Shown: piece by piece, positions 47,731-61,119 of the stretch
Layout: each line of letters begins with the position of its first letter
Position numbering within the stretch: position 1 is the stretch's first letter
Assembly (NCBI GenBank): GCA_012295275.1
Contig: CM022668.1
Location: 15,345,891-15,409,890 of the forward strand
Reading direction: 5' to 3'
DNA: 64,000 nt
DNA from: Chrysomallon squamiferum
Taxonomy: Eukaryota; Mollusca; Gastropoda; Neomphalida; Peltospiridae
Position numbers and translations under genes: made by a program
Notes under the pieces: model-generated
Databases searched by the model: none
What the model saw: the letters and a program-made list of their open reading frames with translations, nothing else
What the model was told of the DNA's origin: nothing

Positions 47731-49840
47731 TATAATAATAATTTCAAAAAATTATTTTTGTGCCATATAATTGTGGAGTTGATAAAATTGTACATTTGTT
47801 GACAGAATACATATTTTTAACCACGAGTCTTCAGATATTTGTAATAATAACCAAGTGTTTCTTGGTATGTGTGGTTTCATGATTTTATTTTTTTTTTTTT
47901 TTTTTTATTATTATTATTATTATTTTTTTTTTTTTTTTTTTTTATTTCCAGGCTATATAATAATACTAAGAAAATGAAGAAAATGTTCTATTAAAGAAAT
48001 GCTTGATTGTGTATTGATTAATTTCTTTGAATTCATTCTTTTTGACATTAATTTCGGATAGGAATTCCATTGTGTGTAACCAATAAAGTTATTGGTTCAT
48101 ACTTTACATATTTATGAAGGTTTATCACATATTTTACCTTGAATTCATAACTAAAAATAATTTTATAAAATAAATAATTATTTGTCAGTGTGTGTTATTT
48201 GAGTGCAGTTTTTAATGTTTTAAGATGAAATATCACAGGTGAAGAAAAATAATGACTTACAATACCCTCATCCTGCAATGAAAAATTATGTAATTAAACT
48301 GTAACAATGTAATTCAGATGCTGAAGAATTTTTTGTTTGTCCAGACCAGCTAAAATTAGATATTTATTATCAACCAGCTAGAGATTGTCTTTCACACAAA
48401 GGAGATCAAATAGCAAATCCAAAGCCATGAGTAGTTGGTTCATTAAGTTTATAGCTTACAGATTCACAACCCATGAAAATGAAAATAATAATATGAAAGA
48501 CTCAAATTAATAGTTTGTTTCTTCATACTCATGTACAGTAATCAAGGATTATGGGAAATGGTGTGAGTATGATCATGAAAACAATTATAGAAAAAAGACT
48601 GTATTTTAGATATTTCCAAGGGACTGTTTCTTAACCTTCAATCTTTGATAGCAAAAAGTTTATGAATAAAGTATTTATAATACTATTTTCACATCATTTT
48701 AGAATGAGAAATAATAAAAAGATTACAAAAGTGATTAAAAAACAACAACATTAATATACAAAAATAAATAAATGCCAACAATTCAGTTAGAATTTAACAT
48801 TTTGTACTGATTTACTCAATCTGTCAGGGTTTGTTCTACTATGAAAAATGAAAAATGAAAATAACTGCAAAGACCCTTCTATTCTGTTTTATGTTTATGA
48901 AAAGGCTGATATTGACTTTTAAGTAGTAATCAAATTATTTGATACGTATTTGTGCATTTTATATATATATATATGTATAGATAGATAGATAGATATACAT
49001 GCTGGGCTTGATATATACTATATATATTGTTATTTATTTATTTATTTTCTACTTCTATTACAACTACTATAACTAGTATAACTACTTTTGTTGTTGTCAT
49101 GTTGCAACTGTTGCTATTGTTAAGGTTACTCTTATAGGCATTCTATCTGTGCAAACATTTTTGCGAGAAATGACTTAATCTGCATTCTCTAAATAACTAA
49201 AAACCTCGTTTTTTTTTTTTTTTTTTTTTTTTTTTTATTAATCTGCTACTGCAGTTTGAAAACGTCACGAGAGTGAGGAAGAAATGCAAAGAAAAACATT
49301 GTTCTTCCATGATTAGCTTCAGCAATATTATCAGTTGGGTGTTTAATGTTGTTGGGTGCATGTAGTTTTCGTCACTTCAAAGGAATTGGGTGGCATCATA
49401 AATGGCACGATCACGGTATTCAAATCAATAAAAATTAAAAAATACAAAAATACAAAAGCATTAAGTAGTTTAAATATTTTTTAATTTATATTTGCATAAC
49501 AAATAAATAAACAAACATGTAAACTTTAAAGGACACAGAAACTGCACAAAACATATATATATATATATATAAGTCAAATTAATTTAAAGTCCGTTTTTTA
49601 GCCACAACCATAAACTGACGTGAAGGAAAAAATGGATTTTCCGAAAAAGGCAAACAATCGAATATTAATTTACCTTCACAACGTGAGCAAAAATGTAAGT
49701 AATAACTATTTTTGACCAAATAACGAAGTCTGATATTGGCTTTCAACAAATATCAAGATTAAAGATATAAATGTACAAAATCACAATTAACTCTATATTA
49801 CACAGACAAAAGAAATAAAAATGAAGTCTAATGAGTAAAA

Positions 49841-49850
<10 letters not shown>
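47731..49850. other. AT-rich spacer, no gene seen
   Basis: Poly-T tracts (47,887-47,943, 49,209-49,237) and GATA/TA words (48,961-49,010). AATAAAG at about 48,082 could serve a longer TPGS1 transcript. No coding stretch recognised. Confidence 0.55.

Positions 49851-49907
<57 letters not shown>
49851..49907. repeat. (TC)n microsatellite
   Basis: About 57 bp of TC repeat. Confidence 0.97.
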
Positions 49908-49910
<3 letters not shown>

Positions 49911-51217
49911 AAGAAGAATTGATAGAATATAAAACAGGAAAATAACCTTGGACAAAAAGAAAACAAAACAATCAGTTACTAGAAACCGATAATTAAACCT
50001 TTCGCCGTGTGTTGCTATGACTACTTCACATTAACTGTATTTTTTATTATTATTAGTTTTGATTTGAATTTATTGCGATGAATGTAAAAGTTATAGCTAT
50101 TTTTTCTCTCTCCATTAACTCTTAATAAAGTGCTGCAAGTTCAAAGTGCTTAAAGTACATTCTAAATACTTTGATTAAGTGAAGCAGAAAAACTGAAAAG
50201 AATAGTTTGATGAAAATCAAAAGATGTTTAAATCTATGCATAAGCTTCGCGTGCGACATAATTTCAATGTAAAGGTTATAAAAGGAAGAAAAAGAGAAAA
50301 CGGTTACAGAGTGCAGATTTTTGTCTGAATTAAGGAATGTGTCTGCGCATATGTATTTGCGATTATCGATCGACTGGTTTTCCTTATTTGGTTAAGTGAA
50401 AATAGTTATTTATTTGTTTATATATTAATCCTTTTAAAATATTTACCATCGTAAGTAAATATAAAACTGCTTTATATTTATAATTCTGTAATTTATATAC
50501 TGCAAATTTCCATTATTTAAAAAGAAAATCTCTTTTATTATTTATATTTATAATTCTAAAACGACGTGCAGGTTTTGATCGAACTCCAAGGGACAAAATC
50601 ATAAAATTAGAAAATGCATTATGTTTAAAATATTTAAGATCAGTTTAGTCCAAAAATATAAATATTTACATTATAAATGAGCAAAAACATTTAGCCTAAA
50701 TCATTGCTGTCAACAGTAAATGATTATTTTAAATGTCATATGTCTACGAAAATCAAAATCTTTTTAACCTAAATTATCGTTCTTGAAATTGATGCTAGTG
50801 AGGTCCCTTGAGTAGATTGTTTACGTCACAATTGAATAGCAGACGTCAAGGGACTTTTGTTCAGAAATACGACTTTTCGTGAGTTTTGCCTTTTGTCATT
50901 TGTTTTATAATAATTAAATTCATATATTATGAAAAGGGCAAATATATAACCAAACATTTTTGTTATTGTATTTTCTTCATTCCCAAAGCAACAAAATAAT
51001 TAAATATATTTTGGTTACTACAGAATCGACGTTCTAATTTGGTTGGTATGTTCAGTGGAATCAATAATAATTAAAATTCCCAACAGAAATTTTTCATTAT
51101 ACGTTTCCCCTGACTAATGGTGTTTCAACGTTTAGAATAGCGTAAAGGAAAGTTATAAATAATTCATTATTGGTCTTTTAAAATATATTTTATTTTTATT
51201 TATTTATTTATTTTTTA

Positions 51218-51257
<40 letters not shown>

Positions 51258-51478
51258 TTTTTTTTTTTTTTTTTTTCGTGAACCTGCCCTTTTCACAATG
51301 CTAATAAATCCTATTAAGTTTTAATTTTAAATACACCAAAGCAGATTGTAAATTTTATTTTGTTTTAATGATATACTGTTTACAAATAGATAAACCCACT
51401 AGAAGATTCTTTAATAATTGTTTTCCGTTTAAAAAGCCGATTTAAAATGTTGGATTGTAGTTCCTGAGGAAAACAGCA

Positions 51479-51480
<2 letters not shown>
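49908..51480. other. Spacer downstream of the ankyrin gene
   Basis: No gene seen. It contains a 9-bp inverted repeat with internal ACGTCA words (50,803-50,854) and a TTA/poly-T tract (51,222-51,277). Confidence 0.5.
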
Positions 51481-51482
<2 letters not shown>

Positions 51483-51532
<50 letters not shown>

Positions 51533-51590
51533 CATACATACATACATACATACATACATACATACATACATACATACATACATACACATA
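51483..51590. repeat. (TA)n(CATA)n compound microsatellite
   Basis: About 44 bp of TA followed by about 60 bp of TACA/CATA. Confidence 0.97.
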
Positions 51591-51899
51591 CTTATACATA
51601 AGTGTATGTTTGTGTGACTGTGTGAAATTTCAGTCCAATATTTTAAATCAGCCTTAGTGTCGAAGACTTCAAATTACTTTTGTCAGAAATATAATTATGG
51701 AGGCATTGTATTAACAACCACACTGATTCCATATTTTGGTCATAGGTGTGATGTTGCGAATTAAAAAAAATAATAATAAAAAATAAAAAAATAAAAAAAT
51801 GTAAAAAGAAAAGGATAAAATAAATCAGTAAAAGAAATAAATACTTTTAAAAGTTCATATTTACACAGTGGTGGCAATGAACTGCCAGAGAAACGAAAT

Positions 51900-52429
51900 T
51901 CACGAAGAATGAAAATCTTGAAGAATGCATTTTCTCGCTGCTTTTTTTCTGGCTATCCTTCCTGGTTCGGAGCGAGGGAAATCGTCGTCGTCATAAGGTA
52001 TGGTGACTTCGACTCTGGGAATACAGTCCGTACTCACTGGACGCTTTAAGGCCGTTGTCGATGGCGGAGACATCAACTCCGGGAGCGCCGGCGTAGAAAC
52101 ACAGCGAGCGATGACCGCAAACGGACTTCCAGAGTTTGACGCGTTTAAACTTTGCGATTCACGCTGGCCGCCAGGTAAAACACTTTTGATCTTTCTGCGC
52201 AGAGAACATCTCTTTTTGACGTTCTTGTGGACGTCGTTGCTAGCCACTTCCGAGGCCAGATCGGGGACACTGTTCGAGCGTTCAGACTGCGCAAGTTTTG
52301 ATTTCAAGTAAAAACGTTTTGTGTTTGAAAACTTGGATATGGCTTCCGAACATTCTGTTCTTCCAACATATCTGGCCCACTCCTCTGCGCAAAGTTTTCT
52401 TCCATGGTCGCGAAGTTTTGGGTCACTTC
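51900..52429 (-). CDS. ANKRD33/ANKRD33B-like protein, last exon (175 codons)
   Basis: On the minus strand the exon opens after TTTTGTAG (AG at 52,431-52,430), with two bases completing a Gly codon split with the previous exon. It reads SDPKLRDHGRKLCAEEWARY, VGRTECSEAISKF, then a low-homology tail with SNSVPDLASEVASND, KKRCSLRRKIKSVLPGGQ, IPRVEVTIPYDDDDF, and ends LQDFHSS with a TGA at 51,902-51,900. The first 35 residues finish an ankyrin repeat; WARYVGRTECSEAI resembles the W-A-x-x-x-G-R-x-x-x-x-x-x-I ending of ANKRD33/ANKRD33B, photoreceptor-associated ankyrin proteins in vertebrates. The basic, Ser-rich tail is probably disordered. Downstream there is no further exon. Exact orthology and function are not established. 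Confidence 0.8.
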
Positions 52430-53471
52430 CTACAAAATAAATAAAATTAAAAACAACAAAAATGGTACTGTATTATGCTTCTGCAATGTATCACATTAGC
52501 TACAAGAACCTGTTAGTTGAGTATTACTTGAACTGTCATCGTGGTTGTCGTTATTCTTCTTGTTCTTTATCGTGTTTATACTATTTTGATAATGATGTTG
52601 TTGTTGATATTGTTTCCCATCTATTATCGCTATTGTACTGATGGATGTTTCTCTTCGCGCATTTTTCTTTGGTTGTTTATTTGATTTTTTTTCTTTTTTT
52701 TGTCCTAATATTTTTTCTGTCTGAATCGATAAGAAAGTCAATATATAGACCCCAATGCCATTCACAATATCAACAAAACATTAAAACATGTCATAAAATG
52801 TCGACAAAATGGCCTCGAATAAATAACTGATATAGCTGTTACTTTTTAGAACGGAGGTGAATTTGCAGGATATAAATTTATATTTATTGATCTAGGCAGT
52901 CACTCGCCCCCTGTAAATCCCATTTTAAAGCATGTGAATCCTAAACATTTCTCAGATCAGATTATCTATATTTTATTATTCGATTGCATCCCTTTAAATT
53001 CGATAAAGCGGAAACGAGGCAGCACAATCAACAAAGCTGTTAAACTTCTGTAACCTTGATTTCCTTTATTAGATTAAACCAGGTTTAGCCAGAAGGCGTC
53101 AAAATCTCGTACGTTTTTGACACGAAGTCTTTGCAGAATTTTTGCGTCACTCTTTGTCATCATAAGATTAATGAGCGAGAGTTCGTTGCTAAGAGTACAT
53201 CGTTAGAGTGCAGTTAAATACAAATTATAACGATTTTCAAATGTTAACAAGGTTATGTAGTTTTATACAAATTCAGATAATATTTCATGGCGGATATAAG
53301 CATGTTTGTAGAGATTACTGAATCGGTACATTTGTTTTCTTCTTCTTCTTTTTTAAATGAAATATCCACTCTTCGATTACATGTACATTATAAAATATAA
53401 CCAAATTTATTTTTAAAATTATATTAAATTTATAGCGTTTTTAATGGATGTTTTATTTTATTTTATTATTA

Positions 53472-53519
<48 letters not shown>

Positions 53520-53639
53520 TTATTTTTCTCTCAAAATAATAAAGAAAATTGTAATTCAGTAAGACACGTATATAAATACTTATACCGAGTTGGCTAGAAA
53601 GTAAAATTGGCACGGTTTACATAATTAATTAATTAATTA

Positions 53640-53731
<92 letters not shown>

Positions 53732-54458
53732 CAAATGTTTCATAATGTTCATCACCAACGTGCAATATTATTTTATTCATACGATGTCTTTTGCCTGGGA
53801 GTATTTTTGCTGCGTAATCAATTTTCAGTCACAGCAAAAACGTAACTTCAAAGATTCGAGCGAGGAAACAAAGACAGATAAAAAAAAAAAAAAAAAAAAA
53901 AATAAAAAAATCAGTCCCTTGGAGTATATTTGTTTCTAACTATTTTTAAACTAACTTTTCCGCAGCTGAATCTCTTTCATTAGAAAACATTCAGTTCCAC
54001 GTAAATTCTGCCCACGTAGTTTGAACACAATATCTGTTAACAACGTATTTCTATCTGCCCCTTGGGCGCGACTACAGCTTAGTATTACGACAGCTTTGGA
54101 ATGCAGCTACACTGAAAGGTTCAAAAGCTGGACTATTAGCTCTCTAATGTAAGCATTATTTGTACGGTGACCTTGCAAAGATAAGTGAAGGCATCCATTC
54201 CATTTTTTTTTTTTTTTTTTTTTTTTTTCGGTTGGATCGATGAACGGATAGTTGAAGATGATGGCTTAAAGGACGTAGGTTTTCAGATGTTGTTTTGTAA
54301 GAAAAGGAGCAGGGAATAAACAAGTATAAAAATAGTATGTTAGAATAAGATAATTAGATGTGTGTGTTGTATGACTGTTGTTTGTTTTTTTACACTTTAT
54401 ACGAAACAAAAGAAAAACTTTTATCAAGTAAGAGAAAAAGTATGTATTCCTAGATTTC

Positions 54459-54493
<35 letters not shown>

Positions 54494-54547
54494 TCATAAT
54501 TCATTCTTTCACTCATTCAGTCACATTGTTATATCTGTTAGACCAAC
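52430..54547 (-). other. Intron of the ankyrin gene
   Basis: About 2.1 kb with TTA runs (53,477-53,518, 53,641-53,700), poly-T (53,702-53,731, 54,204-54,228), poly-A (53,880-53,900) and a TTTC run (54,461-54,495). Less repetitive blocks at about 53,000-53,230 and 53,945-54,190 could be regulatory; the second contains TGACCTTG (54,168-54,175), the complement of a CAAGGTCA half-site. Confidence 0.6.
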
Positions 54548-54688
54548 CAGCATAAAGAAGAAGGCGAGCGCAGTCCGTTCGTCCTTGTATTGCTGCTTTC
54601 ATTAGTGCTGTGAATCCCAGTTTGTTCTGGTGATCAATTCTGATACCCTTGTAGTCCTGTAGCAGAATCCGTACAACATCAGAATGAC
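54548..54688 (-). CDS. ANKRD33/ANKRD33B-like protein, penultimate exon (ankyrin repeats)
   Basis: A 141-nt minus-strand exon between CAG (54,691-54,689) and a GTTGGT donor (54,547). It starts and ends so that one base is carried in and one carried out, which joins in frame with the 52,429 exon. It encodes HSDVVRILLQDYKGIRIDHQ, then NKLGFTALMKAAIQGRTDCA and RLLLYAG. These are one partial and one full ankyrin repeat (G-x-TALMKAA-x-x-G-x-x-x-C-x-x-LL-x-AG). The TALMKAAxQGRTDC run is close to what I remember of ANKRD33B. The gene is partial in this window: an upstream exon ending with a single G is needed and was not found up to 64,000. Confidence 0.8.
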
Positions 54689-54774
54689 CTGAAACAAAAC
54701 GAAAAACGATATATGTATGTCACGTGTGTAGAGGTAGATATCAGTGGACATGTATGTAAGTAGATGGCAAGCCA

Positions 54775-54777
<3 letters not shown>

Positions 54778-54858
<81 letters not shown>
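54778..54858. repeat. (GA)n microsatellite
   Basis: About 80 bp of GA repeat, 90 bp upstream (minus sense) of the ankyrin exon. Confidence 0.97.
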
Positions 54859-54860
<2 letters not shown>

Positions 54861-57289
54861 ATATTTAAGCATATGTAAAGCATTGTTGCTCAAAGACTGT
54901 CTTAAAATAAACTATAGAGAGATAACTAATATTAAATTAAAAAAAAGAAGAAAATGGTGTCGTTGATGATGATGATGATAATTATTATTATCATCATCAT
55001 TATTATGATTTAATATTATTTTAATTTTTAAATTTTTTATATATATATATTTATTTATTTTTGTAATTCTTTTTCGATTCATCATGAATTCCGCTCACAT
55101 CAGTCGTATTCACGCGCTCTCATGCAGCTGACAGACTGTTTTAACTACGTAATTAGAGTAATGACGTGCAAGGGTTCTTCTGAATTGTCGCAGTGATGTC
55201 CTGTAACGCAGGAAATGAAATTTAAATACACAGTCTAGGAACACATTTTGCAAATTTAATTCATCGAAACTGGCTGGCTAGTATAACAGTTTAAGATAGA
55301 GCAGTTTTACATTTAAATACTGCCAGCGTTTACTTTTCTTCTCATCATCCTTCTTCAGTTTCTTATATTTTATATCATTTTATTTTATTTTCATTTATTT
55401 TAGTCCTCTTTTCCTTTGGAAATTAAGGAACAATTGACATCCTCGAATATTTTTTGCAGATCGATTTTAAAGTGCTTTTCTTTATCTTTTTTTTTTTTTT
55501 TTCTCCCTGATACGAAAAATCTTCTTTTTTTTTTCTTTTTCAGTTTAATAAATAAGAAGAGAAAAAAAAAAGATTTTACTAAAGTGCGTCTCTTCTAAAA
55601 TGACAGATTCCTTAGATTTGTTTCCACAAACGTCGTGTTCAAACTATGTTGGCTGAATTTAGATTAAATTGAAAAGCTTTTAATGAAAGATATTCATTTG
55701 TAGAAAATATTAACCAGTTAGTACATCTTTGCTTGTGACCTCACATCATCTTCAATTCCAAGACTGGAATTACCTTTTTTATTATTATTTCTAATATATA
55801 TATATACATATACATATACATAACACGAAAAAAAAGAATTAAAATAAAATAAAGTAAATAAATAAATTATATATATTAATTATATAATTATATATGTATA
55901 TAATTTATTTTAATTTAATTTTTTGTGTGTGTGTTTTTTTATTTATTTATTTGTTTTTTTTTTCTAGAACCTGGCAAATACCGGCTTCTATTTACATCTT
56001 CTTCTTTTCTAATTTATCCTCTGGAAAATTAACCCTAACGCTCTTTTAAGCGCATAACCTAATTTCTTATATGCATGCCACGATAGATATGCTTGAACCG
56101 TAAAGAATGTAAACCTGTTTCAGACGTTTGATTGACTGATTGATATTGCATTCTCTGTAACATTTTCTCTCACAGTTACAGATATTGTAAATTACAATTA
56201 ATTTAATACGCGAGAACCCTGTGGCATACTGAACCTTGTTACTTTCACTAACATTCTCGAAAAAGCCAGCAAGCCGAGGCAAAGAGAGAAACCATTATGG
56301 TCGTTTAAACAATTTGCAAAAAAGAATTTATTTCGAGCGATTGTCAATCACATCCGTTCGTAAAGATGTACTCACGTTTGATGGGCCCCCATTGTATCAG
56401 CTAATACAAAAACTGAAATTCTATTCAACTAAAAAAAAAAATTAACCCGGAATCCCGGTCATGTTTGGTAACAGCTTCTGCTATTGATTTTTCAGCAACA
56501 TGTCTTCAAGAATCCATGCCTTACAAGTCCATGAAAAAAACAAAAAGAAAAAGAAAAAGCCCCATCTTTTCTATTCTAGTGTCTTCATTTTCAGATGGTA
56601 ATGATAAATTTTTTTTTTTTTTTACAAAAGCTTTTGCTCTAATCATACATTTTCTATAGTGTCAGGCTGTCGAGAAGCGTTCAGAGTATTTACTTCTTGC
56701 AAATCTAGCAGATAAATGATTTAAGCGCTGGAAACGTGAAAGCAATTGCTGGCTTCGTTCTTTCGTGTCGAGGATTACGATGAAATTTGAAAGAGTTATT
56801 TCACTGATGCTGAATGAAGACAATGCGTTCATTTCTTCTTCTTTTTTTTTTCTGCTTGTAAACTACAGTTTAAAGCAGTCATCTTGAAAATAATTAAACA
56901 ATTTTTTTGTTATATTTTTTTTTTTTTTTTTTCTCAGTTTTAAATTGTGAAATTCTCATTACAAGCAGTCATGGATTTGATTTTAATGCCAAATGGAAAT
57001 GTAAAATGATTTTGACGTTTTCAATTTCGATTCAATTCTTTTTTTTTTTTTTTTTTCTGCTATTTTATTTTTATTTGATATTGTTGTTGTTATTGCTGTT
57101 CATTTTTCTTTTTCTTTCTTTCTTTCTTTCTTATTATTATTATTATTATTATTTTCATTTTTCTTTCTTTGTTACTTTTATAAATATTACTCTTTTTTAT
57201 TCTTTCTTTTATTACTTTTGGTTGTAGAGTTCTAAGGAGAAATAAAAATCCAGTCATGGAAAACAAAATAAAATAATAATACTGGTGTA
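54859..57289. other. Upstream intron or spacer of the ankyrin gene
   Basis: No coding exon recognised. Poly-T tracts at 55,489-55,502, 56,916-56,932 and 57,041-57,056 and TTTC/TTA runs near 57,115-57,150. Less repetitive blocks near 55,080-55,280 and 56,220-56,470 were inspected on both strands without finding an ankyrin exon. Confidence 0.5.
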
Positions 57290-57455
57290 TATAGGTATAG
57301 ATAGATAGATATATAGATATATTGATAGGTAGATAGATAGATAGATAGAGAGATAGAGAGATATAGATAGATACACAGATAGAGATAGATAGACAGCTAG
57401 ATAGACAGACAGACAGATAGATAACTAGATAGATAGATAGATAGATAGTTGGTTG
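57290..57455. repeat. (GATA)n-rich microsatellite
   Basis: About 165 bp of GATA/GACA tetranucleotides ending in GGTT repeats. Confidence 0.95.
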
Positions 57456-57845
57456 GTTGGTTGGTTGACTGATACATATATTTTTATTTTTGGATACGTG
57501 TATTTAAATAAATATTTCTATTACCACGTTTTGATAGTTGAATCAATAAAACAAACATATCCATATTTAGCTTCATGTGTTCATGGTAAGGAAGCATGGG
57601 TCTTAGTCTTTCATTTGTAACTTTATAATCGTGCTGAATACATCATCACATTTCTTAACTGTGCTTAACTGTTTACCTTTATGAATCTGAATTTGGTAGT
57701 ACCTATGTGTATGTGAGTGGGGGTGGGGTGTAGTTTGGGGGTACTCTTTACTTACAAAGCAATATCAAATCCATTAAAAATGCACACTTAATATCTCATA
57801 TAAAACGCATTGAATATACATATGAATAATAATCCCTTAAATGGT

Positions 57846-57985
57846 TAGTAGTAGTAGTAGTAGTAATAGCAGCAACAGCAGCAGCAGCAGCAATAGTAGT
57901 AGTAGTAGTAGTAGTAGTAGCAATAGTAGTAGTAGTAGTAGTAGTAGTAGTAGCAGCAGCAGCAATAGCGGCAGTAGTAGTAGTC
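57846..57985. repeat. (AGT/AGC)n trinucleotide microsatellite
   Basis: About 140 bp of AGT and AGC triplets. The minus-strand frame reads Thr/Ala runs and is not taken as a gene. Confidence 0.95.
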
Positions 57986-58419
57986 AAATAGTTACAATTA
58001 TGGATTATCGTGGAAAATAATACAAAGCTGTGAACAGGTCAAATACTATATAAGAAAAAAATAATAATAATAATAAGAAGAAAATAAAAAAATAGAAGTC
58101 ATCATTAAAAAGAACCAACAACAAAAAAAGAACAACGAAACACTTGATAGTAATCCGAGACTTTAATGAACTAGAAGTATTCTTCATGAGGTGAGAGAAA
58201 AAAAAGAAGACGAAGATGAACGCTGGAAAAAAGAAACTTGTTGTTCACAAGTGCTAATAAAGATATTAGTTAGAGTCAGCTTACAGATAAATCCAGAGAT
58301 AAGATTTCTCAAGGTTTCAGGTTGAGAAAGAAAAAACAACAACAGTGAAATCTGCTAACACGATTTTTTTTCTGTCCTAGCACTTGTAAGAGAGGTTGTT
58401 TGGTTACACTGTTAGTTTG

Positions 58420-58580
58420 TCGTTTTGTTTTGTTTTGTTTTGCTTTGTTTTGTTTTGTTTTATTTTATTTGTTTATTTATTTATTTATTTATTTATTTTA
58501 TTTGTTTGTTTATTTATTTATTTATTTAAATTTATTTTTAATTTTAATACTTTTGTTTTTACTTTACTTTTATTTTATTT
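58420..58580. repeat. (TTTTG)n and (TTTA)n tract
   Basis: TTTTG pentanucleotides are followed by TTTA repeats. Confidence 0.92.
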
Positions 58581-60480
58581 TATTTACAATAACTTTACTA
58601 TTATCAAACTAGAAACGAAGACATTTTACTTTAAAAAAAAAAAGTATAGGATAAAAATGCAATGTCAGTGTCCTCCTTTTCAATCAGTATTAATGAAAAT
58701 CAACAGTTAATTTTGACCCATCCCTTCTAACAGCAATCGGTCCTTGGAGAATTACTCTGTATTTCCCTATCTCACGAAACAAGCACACAAAACGGAGAAC
58801 ACAGACGAAAGATATATACCTATTTGCACTGCAAGCTTTCCCAGGAGACGACACATCGAAAAAAACCCAATGCTTTTCTACGAAACGCTCGCCCACCTCT
58901 CGAATTTAATAATGTCTGAAGTTATTATTTGATGGATGATATTCCCAAAACGAACGTATATAAGAAAATTTGAAATATCAAACCCCGAGAAATCGCCTTC
59001 TCAAAATTTAGATTAGAGTTTATGCCGTTATATTTACCCAGAGGGTTTTCATTGAAATATTATTCAATAATATCGCTGCTGATCTTTTCCATGGTGGCCA
59101 GATATCGATAAAATGGCCGTTTCATTTTATTTTTTTTTTTCCTTCTTATTCTCTTCCTAATTTTCGTTCCTAATTTTCATTTCAAACTATTTCAGTGGTG
59201 TTTGAAATCCGTGTAATGTAAATATAAGCTGTCCAAGGCTGTGATGAAGATGTTTATTTTTTATGAGGGAAGGAGATATTGTAAATACCAAGAACTGAAC
59301 AGTATGTACACAGTAATTAAAATGTAGTTAAGGTGTCTTCTGAAATTACTTCGTAATGACTGGGTACCACATAATAGTAGCTTCAAAGAATAATAAGAAA
59401 GGATTTTCTCTTTCTTTTGTATTTTTTCTTTTCTAATTTTCTCACTCTCCCAGTATTGACCTGTCTTTGTCTCTATGTCTCCCAGTGTCGATCTATTTTT
59501 TCTATATGTGGGTATTTATTGCTTATATATATATATACTTATTTATCTTCGAAAAAGCTGCATTGTTGTAAGAATAATTCCATATAAACAAGAGCCAGTA
59601 TTTGAAACTTCAAAATAATAGCAAAAAGAAGTAAGTGGAAATTATACAGTGAATAAGACATTTTCATGAAAATAAATAACAGGCAACATGTGTGCGAGCC
59701 AGTTAATCGTAGAATCAAAGATTTTTCTTTACACGACAAACAAATTAAATAAACTTGTGTTATTTATTCTTTGATGAATACTTTTGACCTTCAGGACATC
59801 GGTTTTCCGTATATAGGAAAATCTGGAAAAAAATCAGGTAATTTGAACTTACCGCCATTTCCCACTTGAAACCTCGCCTGTTCTTAGTATTAAGTTATTC
59901 TCACTTCCACTGTATGATCAGGACAACCCTCTCTCAACCCAATTACCATCAAGGTAAGAGTAAAATTTTACAACTGCACCCATAACCATCCTAACTTACA
60001 AACTTCAACCAACCTAAACTACATTTTTCTTTGCATATACTGTATGACATTTATTTACATTGTTGTTATGCCTGTACATTGTTCTTACATTTTTTTTTAT
60101 ATATTACTGTAATATACCCAGCTGTTATAGATGTACTAAAGTTTAATGTTTCGGTAAATTTCATTTACGTTATTCCGTGAAATCGGGGGGCTCAGCAATA
60201 CTACTCGAAATGCTCCATTATTTTTTGAAGCACACTAACTGTGCTCAGGATATTAATTTAATTTCAGCTGCAAGTGATTACATGGTGTGTCAGTTTAATT
60301 TGGGACCCGGCATTCATCCACGGCTTCGTTCAATTAACCCCCGACTGAAATTTACGTCCTACATTTCAATAGCACATTAAATTATTTACAATGAATTGCC
60401 ACGATTCTGGAGAAGTGGGTGTGTGTGCTTTGAATAAAATAGCTGCCTAAACATTATTTTATCTGATTATTATCTTTATT
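58581..60480. other. Spacer or intron, no gene seen
   Basis: The blocks at 58,690-58,920 and 59,770-60,380 are less repetitive, but their open frames lack recognisable domains and good splice context. Confidence 0.5.
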
Positions 60481-60700
60481 ATTAGTAGCAGTAGTAGTTG
60501 TAGTAGATGTAATAGTAGTAGTAGTGGTTGTTGTTGTTGTAGTTGTAGTAGATGTAGTAGTAGCAGTAGTAACAAGTATTTATTTATTATTATTTATTTA
60601 TTCAGTTATTATTATTATTGTTATCATTATTATCATCAACATCATCATTATTACATTGTTGCTGTTGTTGTTGTAGTTATCATATTCTTTTATTTATGTA
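60481..60700. repeat. AGT/GTT triplet-rich tract
   Basis: Interrupted GTA/GTT/TTA triplets over about 200 bp. Confidence 0.8.
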
Positions 60701-61034
60701 TTTATTTTGTTTTATTAAACTTCGGAATGACTAATTTCACTTTCTTCTCCTTTTCTTTATCTTTTTCTTTACTTATTTATTTATATATATTTTTTTTCAT
60801 ATCATTTTTTGCTAATAATAAAATACCAAAAAAAAATATAAATAATAATAATAAAATAAATAAATAAAAATAGTAAAACAAATCGATGATAAACTGTTGT
60901 GCAGGTAATCTACATTTACACAAACGCACGCGCACGCTGACACACACTCTATACGTACATATGTATAATAATAACACCATTTTACAGAAATGTGTATTTA
61001 TATATGTAGCAAATATAACGAGAACAGTGAGATG

Positions 61035-61038
<4 letters not shown>

Positions 61039-61118
<80 letters not shown>
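61039..61118. repeat. (GA)n microsatellite
   Basis: About 80 bp of GA repeat. Confidence 0.97.

Positions 61119-61119
<1 letters not shown>

Noticed and set aside
56368-56410. Minus-strand ATGGGGGCCCATCAAAC followed by a good donor GTGAGTAC
   Set aside because: Considered as a 5' exon of the ankyrin gene, but it would carry two bases rather than the one needed, and no linking exon was found.
57796-57987. Thr/Ala-rich minus-strand frame
   Set aside because: Translation of the AGT/AGC triplet microsatellite.
60177-60380. Plus-strand 67-codon frame
   Set aside because: No domain or splice context.
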